From positions 1 to 27,033 of the IMG/VR virus record IMGVR_UViG_3300024346_009716: 27,033 nucleotides of DNA; one strand, written 5' to 3'. Source of the stretch: a virus. The notes under the pieces were generated by a model that ran no database searches, had not been told where the DNA came from, and worked only from the letters and a program-made list of their open reading frames with translations. The translations under genes and the position numbers were made by a program. Below are positions 6,698 to 14,162 of the stretch, one piece after another (position 1 is the first letter of the stretch; each line of letters begins with the position of its first letter).

Positions 6698-9258
6698 TAT
6701 TTGAAGACTTTACAGATTACGATGATTGTGAGCCAGCGGGAGTAGAACTTCCAAAGACCCCTGTTAACGAGGATACCTTAATAGAGCTTGGTTTAAATTC
6801 AAATAGCTCAAACAAGGAAATAATGTACGAACTCGCTCGCAAGGGACTGAGAGATAGGGGAATTACAAGTTACAAAAACAAAGAAGTTTATTTTAACAGG
6901 GTTCAAAAAGAGTTAACAATATTGGACGAGCTTGGGTTCACTGATTATATCTTACTTAATTGGGACATACTTAATTACTGTCACGATCAAAACATACCTA
7001 CAGGGGCAGGTAGGGGTTCTGCAGCGGGTTCTCTGGTGCTTTACCTACTTGGAGTTACAAATATAGACCCTATCCCTCACGACTTGTTTTTTGAGAGGTT
7101 TGTTTCTAAGAGCAGGGCTAAAAAAGTCACAGACAAAAACGGCAAAGAGTTCCTTGTCGGCAGCTTGCTTCCAGATGTTGACTCAGACATCTCTTACGAG
7201 AAACGACAGCAGGTTATTAAATACATCGAAGATGTACATAAAGGGAAAACAGCTAAAATATTGACATTCAATACGTTTAGCTCAAAGCTTTGCATTAGGG
7301 AAGCTACTAAATATTTTGATGGAGCTAAAGAGGAGGAGGCTGGTAGGGTTAGTGATATGATCCCAAAATTACACGGCAAAGTTTTTTCTCTCAATAAAGC
7401 TGAAGAAGAAAGTGAAAAATTTACAGCTTGGGCGGATAAACACAAAAAGACATTTCAAAATGCTTTAAAGGTTGAGGGCCTTACAAAGAACGTTGGAGTC
7501 CATCCATCTGGTATTGCTATTTGTTCTACAGATATTGGCGATGTAGTTCCACTCCAAAAAACAAAAGATGGTGATCTAGTTACTGCATATGACATGAACG
7601 ATGTTGCAGACCTAATGGTGAAGTTTGATATACTCGGACTCAGAACTCTTACAATCGCTCACAAAACATGTCAAAAAATAGGTTTAGATCTAGAGTTGGT
7701 TAACGAGGAAGACCCGTTTATTTATGAGATACTGCAGAACTTCAATCACCCAGTTGGTTTGTTTCAAATTTCTGCTGACACAAACTTTAGAGTATGCCAA
7801 GAAGTTAAACCTAATAATATTAATGAACTTTCTGACGTTGTAGCGCTTGCAAGGCCAGGGGCCTTGCAATTCCTAGACGAGTATATTAATCAAAAACACG
7901 CACCAACAGATCTTAATTTGCAAAAAGACTTGGATGAAATTTTGTCTTGGTCTAATAATGTTATTCTTTACCAAGAACAATTAATGCAGATTGCCAATAA
8001 GGTTTTTGGTCTTACTTTGGACGAAGCGGAAACCTTGCGCAGAATAGTAGGAAAGAAGAAAGCAGACGAAATGCAAGAGTGGAGGGAAAAGATTTATAAC
8101 GCTGGTTTAGAAAATCATTTAGACGAAAGAATATGTGACTTTTATTGGGGTGCATTAGAAGCTTCTGCAGATTATTCTTTCAACAAGTCTCACAGTTTCG
8201 CTTATGCTAACCTAGCAGCCAAGACTGTTTACTTAAAATACAAACACCCGAAGGAATTCTTTTTGTCTGCCCTTGAGTCTTCTGAGTTCGAGCCAGAACC
8301 ATTAAAAACAGTCAACAGTGTAAACGAAGAGCTTTGTGATTTTGGCATTGTACTACTCCCTCCAAGTCTTTTTAAATCAGATATAAACTTCAAGATTGAA
8401 GGTGCAGATATCAGATACGGTTTAAACAGCATCAAGGGAATTTCTCTTAAAGCTCTTGAGAGTTTAGTAGACTTTAGAGGTGTTGAGTTTAATAATAAGT
8501 ATGAGGTTTTTGGCGCAGCAAAAGAGTGCAGGATTAATATATCTGTTTTAGCCGCTTTGATTCAGGCTGGAACTATGGATGACAAGACTGATAATAGAAG
8601 TCGTTTAGTTCTTGAGGCTCAAGCGTTCAACTTATTGACAGAGAGAGAAAAGAGGAACTTCGTTAAAATAGGAGAAAGATTTGGATATGACATATTAAAC
8701 TCTATAGCAGATGTTGTTGAAACAAAAGTTTTGGGAGATGACAACAAGCCTATAATTTCAGAGAAAAGGTTTGAAACATTTAAAAGAAACTTTTTGAAGT
8801 ATAGGGAAATTTACAATAAGAATAAAAGCCACGAAAAGTTCACAAACTGGTGGTACGAAAACAGCCTCCTTGGTTATAGCTATTCATATTCTCTTAATGA
8901 GTGCTTTGAAGCAGATTATGGCAGATTAGAAACACTTAAAGAAGTTTCTCTATTAAGCTCCGCAGATAAATTTAAAGCCGTATGTCAGGTCAAAGATTTC
9001 TTTACAAGAATATCCACTAATGGCAATAAATACATGATGATAGAGGCGTCTGACAATACTGCCTCAACAAAGTTGTTATTAATGGACAACCAAAGAGAAG
9101 AAAAACTTTCCAATTTCCTTGCTAAAAGCAAAATTAAAAAAGAGGATATAATAATTATAAATGCCACAAAAAGCGATGGAGGCACTAGTTTCGTAGATAC
9201 GATAAAAGTAGTAGATACAAAAATATTAATGAAATCAAGAGACATAAAGAAAAAATGA
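6694..9258 (+). CDS. dnaE: DNA polymerase III alpha (DnaE-type) catalytic subunit, no PHP domain
   Basis: This 854-residue protein is the catalytic portion of a family C polymerase. It begins where the PHP region would end: ELPKTPV, then a helix ending in LARKGLRDRGI. The palm holds GRGSAAGS at 106-109 and onward, PDVDSD with the metal-binding Asp161 and Asp163, and KFDILGLRTLT with the third Asp, 312, equivalent to E. coli Asp401, Asp403 and Asp555. Fingers, a helix-hairpin-helix-like region and an OB-fold-like C-terminus (FKAVCQVKDFF...KYMMIEASDN) follow. GRGSAAGSL is DnaE-like rather than PolC-like. I see no clear beta-clamp peptide at the C-terminus, which ends in a Lys-rich tail. It overlaps both neighbours by ATGA. 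Confidence 0.9.
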   Translation: MIFEDFTDYDDCEPAGVELPKTPVNEDTLIELGLNSNSSNKEIMYELARKGLRDRGITSYKNKEVYFNRVQKELTILDELGFTDYILLNWDILNYCHDQNIPTGAGRGSAAGSLVLYLLGVTNIDPIPHDLFFERFVSKSRAKKVTDKNGKEFLVGSLLPDVDSDISYEKRQQVIKYIEDVHKGKTAKILTFNTFSSKLCIREATKYFDGAKEEEAGRVSDMIPKLHGKVFSLNKAEEESEKFTAWADKHKKTFQNALKVEGLTKNVGVHPSGIAICSTDIGDVVPLQKTKDGDLVTAYDMNDVADLMVKFDILGLRTLTIAHKTCQKIGLDLELVNEEDPFIYEILQNFNHPVGLFQISADTNFRVCQEVKPNNINELSDVVALARPGALQFLDEYINQKHAPTDLNLQKDLDEILSWSNNVILYQEQLMQIANKVFGLTLDEAETLRRIVGKKKADEMQEWREKIYNAGLENHLDERICDFYWGALEASADYSFNKSHSFAYANLAAKTVYLKYKHPKEFFLSALESSEFEPEPLKTVNSVNEELCDFGIVLLPPSLFKSDINFKIEGADIRYGLNSIKGISLKALESLVDFRGVEFNNKYEVFGAAKECRINISVLAALIQAGTMDDKTDNRSRLVLEAQAFNLLTEREKRNFVKIGERFGYDILNSIADVVETKVLGDDNKPIISEKRFETFKRNFLKYREIYNKNKSHEKFTNWWYENSLLGYSYSYSLNECFEADYGRLETLKEVSLLSSADKFKAVCQVKDFFTRISTNGNKYMMIEASDNTASTKLLLMDNQREEKLSNFLAKSKIKKEDIIIINATKSDGGTSFVDTIKVVDTKILMKSRDIKKK

Positions 9259-11573
9259 ACTTAAAACTTTTCACACCACAAATACGTTCTGTAATTAAAG
9301 ATTCGGAGACTGCTTGCATTGGCATGCATAGGCATTGCCTTGACATTGATATATTTTTTGATTGCTTTCTCGATGACCTTAGCTTATCTTGCGTAAAGAT
9401 AATAGAAAAATACAAGATAAAAGAAGCTTTATATAAAGCGAGCGACTCTGTAATACAGAGGAAAAAGCGCAACAAAAACTGTTCTAAAAAATTCGACAAG
9501 TCTCTAGTTAGATTATTTAAAAATTGTTGGGAATCATCCCAAGAGATGTTTGGTTTTGATTATATACCTCCAGAAATTGTATTCTTAAATTTTCTCGATG
9601 TTGATATAGCTCCAAAAGCAATAAGAGATGTTGTTTTGATTGATAAGAATCTTGTTCAAGACATTGTCAGTGAGATAACTTTTTCTTTGAGTGATGTAGA
9701 TATATCTTTGATTGAATCTATTGAATCCATCGAATCTAAAACACCATTTTCTAGGGATAAGGAAATTATCGATATGTTTGAAGAAAACGAGGTTCTTTCT
9801 CAATTTGCTGAAAATTTAAATATAAAAGCAGTAAACAATAAGTTCGATAAGATTGTTGACTTCGACGATAAAATATCTGAGATATCGACTGTTTTATGCC
9901 GCAAGAAAAAGCCTAATGTTATATTAGTGGGGACAGCGGGGACAGGGAAAACCTCTCTTGTAGAGGGACTTGTCAACAAAATTGTAAACGGAGAAGCCCC
10001 AGAGCTTTTGTCTAATAAGGTTATTTATTCTGTTAGTTTGTCTAGCATGGTTGCAGGAACCACTTATCGCGGACAATTTGAACAAAGGTTGGAAGAATTT
10101 GTTAATGAAGCTAAAAAATACGATAATGTAATTCTTTTTATCGACGAGGTTCACACTCTGGTCGGAGCAGGTGGTTCAGGAGGCTCTAAGGAGTCCCTAG
10201 AAGCTTCGAACATACTAAAACCAGAACTAGCTCGCGGAACCATTAGCTGTATAGGAGCGACCACTATTAACGAATACAATGCCACAATCAAAAAGGATAG
10301 CGCTCTAGACAGGAGATTCGAGAGGGTGACCGTGAGGGAACCTTCTAAATTCCAAATGCGTAAAATATTGCCTACAATAACCTCTTATTACGAAGAATTC
10401 CACCATGTCTCCTACTCTAAAGAGTTTATAGATAATGTTATTGATTATTGTGAGAGGTTTAGTCCAAACAAACACTATCCAGATAAAGCCGTTGACGTTG
10501 TTGACCATTGCGGGGCTCAGGCTAAAGTTAGTCACTTTGAACTTAATCCAGAAATGAAAAAGATGCAACTTGAAATCATCAGGCTGGCTAAAGAACAAAA
10601 AAATCATGATGGTTTGTTGGCAGAATTCGAAAAGAAATTATCGGGCTGGTCTGAAAGAAAGCAGTCAAAAAGGGCGGAGGTGAAAGTCTCCCATCTTGAA
10701 TCCTTTTTCTCGAGAAAGGAAAGCCCTCTTTCGGGTGATGTATTTTTAAATGAGGTTTTTTCAGATATAGTTAAAAAGTTCGCAGGTCATAACAAGACAA
10801 TAAATGATTTAAAAGAGTCTATAATTATTTCTAATTACAATCTAAACACAAAGGTATCCTCTCCAAGCGTTTTTTGCATCAATGGAGACGATAAAACAGG
10901 AAAAACTTATCTCATGTCTATACTGAGAGAAAACTTCGAAAGATCTGGAGCTAATACGCTTAGTTATAGCGGGATACATTTCTCAGACGCATACGCATCA
11001 CAAAAAGTTATTTCTGGAGTGTCGAGCGGATCTTCTCTTTGCGAAAAAATACTAATATATCCCAACAGCATAATATTAATAGACGACTTTGATAGCATAC
11101 ACCCTTCTGTTGTAAATCTTTTTTCAGAAATATTTAAAGAGGGTAAGCTTGAGTTACCCAACGGAGACTGCGCTGATTTTTCTAATTGTAAGTTTTTCCT
11201 TACAAGCAGAAAAGCCTCTAATAACAAGCTTGGTTTTAATTCTTCTAAAGAAACTTCTGAATCAGTTATACCTATCGAGCTATGCTCTTCATTTAATTCT
11301 AATTTATTCTTGCATAAGCTTGACGAAAAGGCCTTGCGTAGAGTTTTATGGCATAAGCTAACAAAAATAAAGAAAAGCCTTAACATAAAGAATGTACAGT
11401 TGGACTTTGACTTCAATTTTCTCAAATCATTTGTTAAAGAAAACTCCTCCAAGAGGCATGAAATACAAGATCTTTCTAAGTCTTTTGATTTTAAAATAAA
11501 TAAATATGTTCAAGCTAGGTTAATAAAGGGAGAAAAGAAAATAAACCTGAAAAAACTCAAAAAAACAGGTTGA
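9255..11573 (+). CDS. ClpA/ClpC-like AAA+ unfoldase
   Basis: This 772-residue protein has the Clp/Hsp100 layout. Residues 1-150 resemble the duplicated Clp N-domain. D1 is intact: Walker A GTAGTGKT at 226-233, pore segment AGTTYRGQFEQRL, Walker B FIDEVH with Asp297 and Glu298, and an arginine-finger region DRRFERV. A short Lys/Glu-rich linker around 435-500 may be a small middle domain. D2 is divergent: Walker A GDDKTGKT at 544-551 is kept, but Walker B reads LIDDFD (Asp610, Asp611) and the FLNRID and GAR arginine motifs are not recognisable. LGF at 659-661 sits where ClpA has IGL, the ClpP-docking loop. It would unfold proteins, possibly for host ClpP. Its position after the polymerase could also suggest a replisome role. 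Confidence 0.82.
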   Translation: MNLKLFTPQIRSVIKDSETACIGMHRHCLDIDIFFDCFLDDLSLSCVKIIEKYKIKEALYKASDSVIQRKKRNKNCSKKFDKSLVRLFKNCWESSQEMFGFDYIPPEIVFLNFLDVDIAPKAIRDVVLIDKNLVQDIVSEITFSLSDVDISLIESIESIESKTPFSRDKEIIDMFEENEVLSQFAENLNIKAVNNKFDKIVDFDDKISEISTVLCRKKKPNVILVGTAGTGKTSLVEGLVNKIVNGEAPELLSNKVIYSVSLSSMVAGTTYRGQFEQRLEEFVNEAKKYDNVILFIDEVHTLVGAGGSGGSKESLEASNILKPELARGTISCIGATTINEYNATIKKDSALDRRFERVTVREPSKFQMRKILPTITSYYEEFHHVSYSKEFIDNVIDYCERFSPNKHYPDKAVDVVDHCGAQAKVSHFELNPEMKKMQLEIIRLAKEQKNHDGLLAEFEKKLSGWSERKQSKRAEVKVSHLESFFSRKESPLSGDVFLNEVFSDIVKKFAGHNKTINDLKESIIISNYNLNTKVSSPSVFCINGDDKTGKTYLMSILRENFERSGANTLSYSGIHFSDAYASQKVISGVSSGSSLCEKILIYPNSIILIDDFDSIHPSVVNLFSEIFKEGKLELPNGDCADFSNCKFFLTSRKASNNKLGFNSSKETSESVIPIELCSSFNSNLFLHKLDEKALRRVLWHKLTKIKKSLNIKNVQLDFDFNFLKSFVKENSSKRHEIQDLSKSFDFKINKYVQARLIKGEKKINLKKLKKTG

Positions 11574-11598
11574 CAATACTCACAATCTGAGTTATTAT
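11570..11598 (+). promoter_or_regulatory. Near-consensus sigma70 promoter for the small-gene cluster
   Basis: A perfect -35 TTGACA (11570-11575), a 17-base spacer and -10 TATTAT (11593-11598) lie between the Clp-like gene and four small genes. The -10 box ends seven bases before the ATG at 11606, so the predicted transcript begins at about the start codon. It is one of the strongest promoters in the window. Confidence 0.68.
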
Positions 11599-11605
11599 CG
11601 TATAC

Positions 11606-11818
11606 ATGATGAAACAAGTAACTAAAAAGCAACGTTCGGCTGTAACAGCTATTCGCAATTCAAAAGGTCGTTTTTTCGGGCTTTATACAAAGCAAGGCTC
11701 GGTACATAACGCTCAGTTGGTAAATGAAACAGATAACTATATTACAGTTTATGACCGCAATCTAGGGAAACGAGTTAAGCTCGCAAAAACCAGTATTGAT
11801 GCTGTAAAAATCAGCTAG
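11606..11818 (+). CDS. Small basic protein, possibly a beta-barrel
   Basis: The product is 70 residues and net basic. A Lys/Arg-rich N-terminus (KQVTKKQR) is followed by alternating short strands: GRFFGLYTKQ, HNAQLVNET, YITVYDRN, KRVKLAK and DAVKIS. This pattern suggests a small SH3- or Sm-like barrel and might bind nucleic acid, but I do not recognise a named family. Two consecutive ATGs (11606 and 11609) are possible starts; both lie directly downstream of a strong promoter, with no ribosome binding site. It is the first gene of a four-gene unit closed by a terminator. Confidence 0.72.
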   Translation: MMKQVTKKQRSAVTAIRNSKGRFFGLYTKQGSVHNAQLVNETDNYITVYDRNLGKRVKLAKTSIDAVKIS

Positions 11819-11821
11819 ATT

Positions 11822-11992
11822 ATGAGTGGCAGAAGAGCAAAATACTTAAGAAAAATTCTACGAGGTGAGCTTGGATCTACATCAAAAAAGCTAGACCCAG
11901 TATCTCGTAAAATTTATCGAAGACTAAAGAAAAAATTCGTAAGTTTAAACAAAGAACAAAAATCAAAATATAAAATACAAAATTATGTCTGA
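11822..11992 (+). CDS. Very small, highly basic protein (56 residues)
   Basis: An ATG at 11822, three bases after the previous stop, opens a frame of 56 residues that ends inside the start of the next gene (overlap 11985-11992). The product begins MSGRRAKYLRKILRGELG and is very rich in Lys and Arg, with a helical pattern such as YRRLKKKF. Tight packing between two other genes and the biased, non-random composition support it as a real gene. A nucleic-acid-binding role is plausible from the charge only. The family is not recognised. Confidence 0.62.
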   Translation: MSGRRAKYLRKILRGELGSTSKKLDPVSRKIYRRLKKKFVSLNKEQKSKYKIQNYV

Positions 11993-12218
11993 AAATACAC
12001 AAAATACACAAGAAAAACCTAAGTCAAAATGGCAAGAGCGAGAGCTCGGAGCTCTTTGGCGGGTAGATGGCAGGAACCAGTCTTTTTATTCTGGATCCAT
12101 CAAAGTTGGGGACAAAACAGTTAAGGTTGTCTGCTTCCCAAATAAAGATAAAGAACCAGACTCTAATCAGCCAGACTTGAGGGTTTATGAAAGTGAGGAT
12201 CGAGAAACTGCAACATAA
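11985..12218 (+). CDS. Small protein, DUF736-like
   Basis: This 77-residue protein has a polar N-terminal tail, then KWQERELGALWR, a strand pair FYSGSIKVGDKTVKVVCF, and PDLRVYESED. The pattern 'growth of a short beta hairpin, then Lys/Asp-rich turn, then PD-x-R-V/I-Y' resembles DUF736-type proteins and similar small phage proteins, whose function is unknown. It overlaps the preceding 56-residue gene by eight bases, and its stop shares a base with the next start (TAATG). The family link is tentative. Confidence 0.62.
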   Translation: MSENTQNTQEKPKSKWQERELGALWRVDGRNQSFYSGSIKVGDKTVKVVCFPNKDKEPDSNQPDLRVYESEDRETAT

Positions 12219-12478
12219 TGAGCGAAGAAACAATTACCAAAGACAAATCTGATTCAGTTTTATCTGACGAGGAAATGTTAAAATTTAAACAGGCTTTTCA
12301 CCAAAAGCTTGGCGGCAGCATTTCTTTTGCTGAAGTTATACAAGTTGTTAATGGCATGTTACTTAAAGAGGTCGATGAAAGGATTACTTCAATGAGTGCT
12401 GAAGAGCTTATATCAGCAAATTCAGAACTTTGCGGCCCCGAAAATCAAAACGAACCTGAAGATAAAACTGAAGGTTAA
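12218..12478 (+). CDS. Small acidic protein of unknown function
   Basis: This 86-residue, strongly acidic product is mostly predicted helical. Segments such as DEEMLKFKQAFHQKLGG and SFAEVIQVVNGMLLKEVDERI look like amphipathic helices, and the C-terminus is a Glu/Asp/Asn tail. It is the last gene of the small-gene unit and is followed within 15 bases by a terminator hairpin. No catalytic motif or membrane segment is visible. The acidic charge contrasts with the two basic proteins upstream; an interaction with them is possible but unproven. Confidence 0.65.
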   Translation: MSEETITKDKSDSVLSDEEMLKFKQAFHQKLGGSISFAEVIQVVNGMLLKEVDERITSMSAEELISANSELCGPENQNEPEDKTEG

Positions 12479-12492
12479 ATAAAACAACACAA

Positions 12493-12536
12493 GGGTTCTT
12501 GGGGGTTTATTTTAACCTCCAAGAATCTTTTTTTTT
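12493..12536 (+). terminator. Rho-independent terminator after the small-gene cluster
   Basis: GGTTCTTGG (12494-12502) pairs with CCAAGAATC (12519-12527), allowing one G-T pair, and the stem extends inward through GGGTT and AACCTCC-side bases. A run of nine T (12528-12536) follows. This is the clearest terminator in the window and separates the replication and small-gene block from what follows. Confidence 0.8.
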
Positions 12537-12596
12537 ATTAAGGTGTAATTATCTTGAAACAACAGCATCCTTGCAAACAATATAAATGTATTTAAA

Positions 12597-12785
12597 ATGA
12601 ACTCAAGAATAAAACCAACCTCCAAAAAGATTATAGACGAATCAGGCAGACAGATATGGCATATTTCTTACACAGACGAAAAAGGCAGGGTTTATGAATA
12701 TCAACACCATAACCTTAACATAGCAATTAGAAGCTGGTATAGTATGTTCACTACAACTCTTGGTATAAAGTCTGGAGGAGGATGA
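12597..12785 (+). CDS. Small protein of unknown function
   Basis: This 62-residue product has a basic N-terminus and a beta-hairpin-like middle (GRQIWHISYTDEKGRVYEYQHH) followed by a helix (LNIAIRSWYSMFTTTL) and a Gly-rich end. The family is not recognised. The ATG at 12597 follows an AT-rich stretch with a TATAAA hexamer at 12581-12586. It is the first gene after the terminator. The upstream intergenic stretch also carries a motif shared with the region before the gene at 14773. Confidence 0.55.
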   Translation: MNSRIKPTSKKIIDESGRQIWHISYTDEKGRVYEYQHHNLNIAIRSWYSMFTTTLGIKSGGG

Positions 12786-12819
12786 TGTCAAAAATAGTAT
12801 AATCCGTGTGATTATTTTC

Positions 12820-12848
12820 TTGATTTTCATTATAACATTACCTATAAT
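12820..12848 (+). promoter_or_regulatory. Sigma70-like promoter before the gene at 12858
   Basis: TTGATT (12820-12825), a 17-base spacer and a perfect -10 TATAAT (12843-12848) occupy the gap between two small genes. The ATG at 12858 is nine bases after the -10 box, so the predicted leader is only a few bases long. Confidence 0.6.
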
Positions 12849-12857
12849 ATATTTTAT

Positions 12858-13157
12858 ATGGAATCCTTTGATATTTTAAACATAGAGGTGGATGCGGATG
12901 ACATCTTCGAATATGTAATTGGTAATTCTTGCTATTGTCCAATAGAGACCCAAATAGATTGCGAGAGATATGCGACTTACGATCCTTTCATTTATGATTC
13001 TTTCAATAAGGAGATGATTTATCAAGACGACCCATATGTAAGCTTCTGCACTCAAGTTTCACTGCTCAAAGAAAGGTCTCCAAAAATGTCAGGTGACGAA
13101 ATACACAGAATATGTGTAGAACTTCAAGAGGTTTCCCCTAAAACTATAAAACTATAA
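12858..13157 (+). CDS. Small acidic protein of unknown function
   Basis: This 99-residue acidic protein has five cysteines (CYC, DCER, FCTQ and ICVEL contexts) and many aromatic residues in its first two thirds (YDPFIYDSFNKEMIYQ), ending in a helix and PKTIKL. No family is recognised and no transmembrane segment is present. It has its own good promoter directly before the ATG. Its last codons lie in a triplicated eight-base DNA repeat that runs into the next small gene. Confidence 0.6.
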   Translation: MESFDILNIEVDADDIFEYVIGNSCYCPIETQIDCERYATYDPFIYDSFNKEMIYQDDPYVSFCTQVSLLKERSPKMSGDEIHRICVELQEVSPKTIKL

Positions 13158-13163
13158 AACTAT
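13140..13163 (+). repeat. Three tandem copies of AAAACTAT
   Basis: The octamer AAAACTAT occurs three times without interruption, spanning the stop codon of the upstream gene and ending two bases before the ATG at 13165. Each copy supplies a TATAAA-like hexamer, so copy number could affect expression of the next gene. It could also be simple slippage. Confidence 0.85.
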
Positions 13164-13164
13164 A

Positions 13165-13257
13165 ATGACCTTAAAAAATTCCTTTCCAACATTCCCCAAA
13201 ATAAACCCATTCATCTTGGGCAACGAGCCATGCAAATGTTCTGAGTTGTTTGGGTAA
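13165..13257 (+). CDS. 30-residue protein resembling the N-terminus of the gene at 13676
   Basis: An ATG at 13165 opens a 30-codon frame ending at 13257. The peptide contains NSFPTFPK, then NEPCKCSELF. The N-terminus of the protein encoded at 13676 contains NSFPTFPK, then NEPCDCDQLF, with nearly the same spacing. Such a match over a 30-residue frame is unlikely by chance and supports this as a translated duplicate or a remnant. The C-x-C pair is kept in both. The function is unknown. If it is a remnant, the rest of the duplicated gene has been lost. Confidence 0.55.
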   Translation: MTLKNSFPTFPKINPFILGNEPCKCSELFG

Positions 13258-13274
13258 CTTTAAAAACTTTAAAA

Positions 13275-13667
13275 ATGAAAATGCCATTATCAGAAATCAT
13301 AGATAGATATACTATAACCAAACTAAAATCAGAAAGAACATCCGAAAACGTTTCTGAAGAATTGAATTCTTATAAGAATGAGATGGACAAACACAACCAA
13401 AAAGAAACCGAGCTCTTCGTTGAAAAGCTCTATAAAATAAACGGTAGACTTTGGGATATAGAAACAAAAGCATCTAGAGAGATAAACTCCAGAGAAACTG
13501 CTCCAGAAGATACTGATTATGCCGAGATAGGCAAGCTAGCTATAGACGTAAGAGAGGTGAACTGTGAAAGAAACGGAGTCAAAGCTGAAATAGTAGACTT
13601 CTTTTCAGATGGCTTTAAAGAAATCAAAATCAATTATACCAAAACAAGTTACGGTAAAAACAAATAA
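13275..13667 (+). CDS. DUF6165-like helical protein
   Basis: This 130-residue protein is mostly helical. It begins MPLSEIIDRYTITKLKSER, has a central ELFVEKLYKINGRLWDIETKASREI and a later IGKLAIDVREVNCERNGVKAEI. The order 'S-E-I-I-D-R-x-T-I-x-K-L-K', then 'I-N-x-x-L-W-D-I-E', then 'A-x-x-V-R-x-x-N-x-x-R' resembles the DUF6165 family, found in phages and near glycosyltransferase genes and of unknown function. I name it from memory of the pattern, so the assignment is tentative. There is a possible earlier start only one codon away (ATG at 13275 versus 13281). Confidence 0.6.
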   Translation: MKMPLSEIIDRYTITKLKSERTSENVSEELNSYKNEMDKHNQKETELFVEKLYKINGRLWDIETKASREINSRETAPEDTDYAEIGKLAIDVREVNCERNGVKAEIVDFFSDGFKEIKINYTKTSYGKNK

Positions 13668-13675
13668 ATGCAAAT

Positions 13676-14155
13676 ATGAACAACTCTTTCCCCACATTTC
13701 CCAAAAGATTATTTAATGAGCCGTGTGATTGCGATCAGCTTTTTGATATTAATAATAAGATTTACATACAATCTGATGCCATGATTGCTCCTCACTGCGA
13801 TGAAGGCATCCCTATTCTAGATAATAGAGACAATAATAATCCTTGTTACTATGAAGCTTACTGGAGTACCCCAATGGAGTTTGATGAATTTGGAGTTATG
13901 ATACCCCTTGTTTTTGAATCTGTAATCCTACAATATGCTAGATTAAGTGACCTCCTGTTCGGTTTCGGTGATTTAGGACCTAATGCAGATTTGAAACAGT
14001 GGATAATGAGTATTGACTCCGATACTCCTTGGACGAGTCCGCTTATTGGAGCTGCTCCACTCACAAATCCTTGCAATCCTTCTGGTAACTATGTCAACTT
14101 TGTTGAGGGCGGGGTTCCAGTACTAACACAAGTTTCACTTGCTCCATTTAATTAA
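13676..14155 (+). CDS. Unknown protein, possible virion component
   Basis: This 159-residue protein starts with NSFPTFPKRLFNEPCDCDQLF, a segment also found in the 30-residue product at 13165. The rest is rich in aromatic, Asn, Asp and Pro residues with little helix propensity (PMEFDEFGVMIPLVFES, SDTPWTSPLIGAAPLTNPC), suggesting a beta-rich fold of the type seen in virion proteins. No enzymatic motif is visible. It lies just upstream of a nuclease gene and the first clear structural gene. A structural role is an inference from composition and position. Confidence 0.55.
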   Translation: MNNSFPTFPKRLFNEPCDCDQLFDINNKIYIQSDAMIAPHCDEGIPILDNRDNNNPCYYEAYWSTPMEFDEFGVMIPLVFESVILQYARLSDLLFGFGDLGPNADLKQWIMSIDSDTPWTSPLIGAAPLTNPCNPSGNYVNFVEGGVPVLTQVSLAPFN

Positions 14156-14162
14156 AAAGTAT

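Noticed and set aside
5339-9258. A split intein joining the two DnaE parts, as in cyanobacteria.
   Set aside because: No intein blocks, no terminal Cys/Ser-x or His-Asn junction, and the break is at the PHP border, not at the known intein site in the palm.
12774-12799. A strong GGAGGAGG-like ribosome site before ATGATG.
   Set aside because: It leads to only six codons before a stop and arises from Gly codons at the end of the previous gene.
12808-12879. A 23-residue hydrophobic peptide starting at a GTG.
   Set aside because: It lies over the promoter at 12820 and the next gene's start, and AT-rich DNA readily yields such hydrophobic runs.
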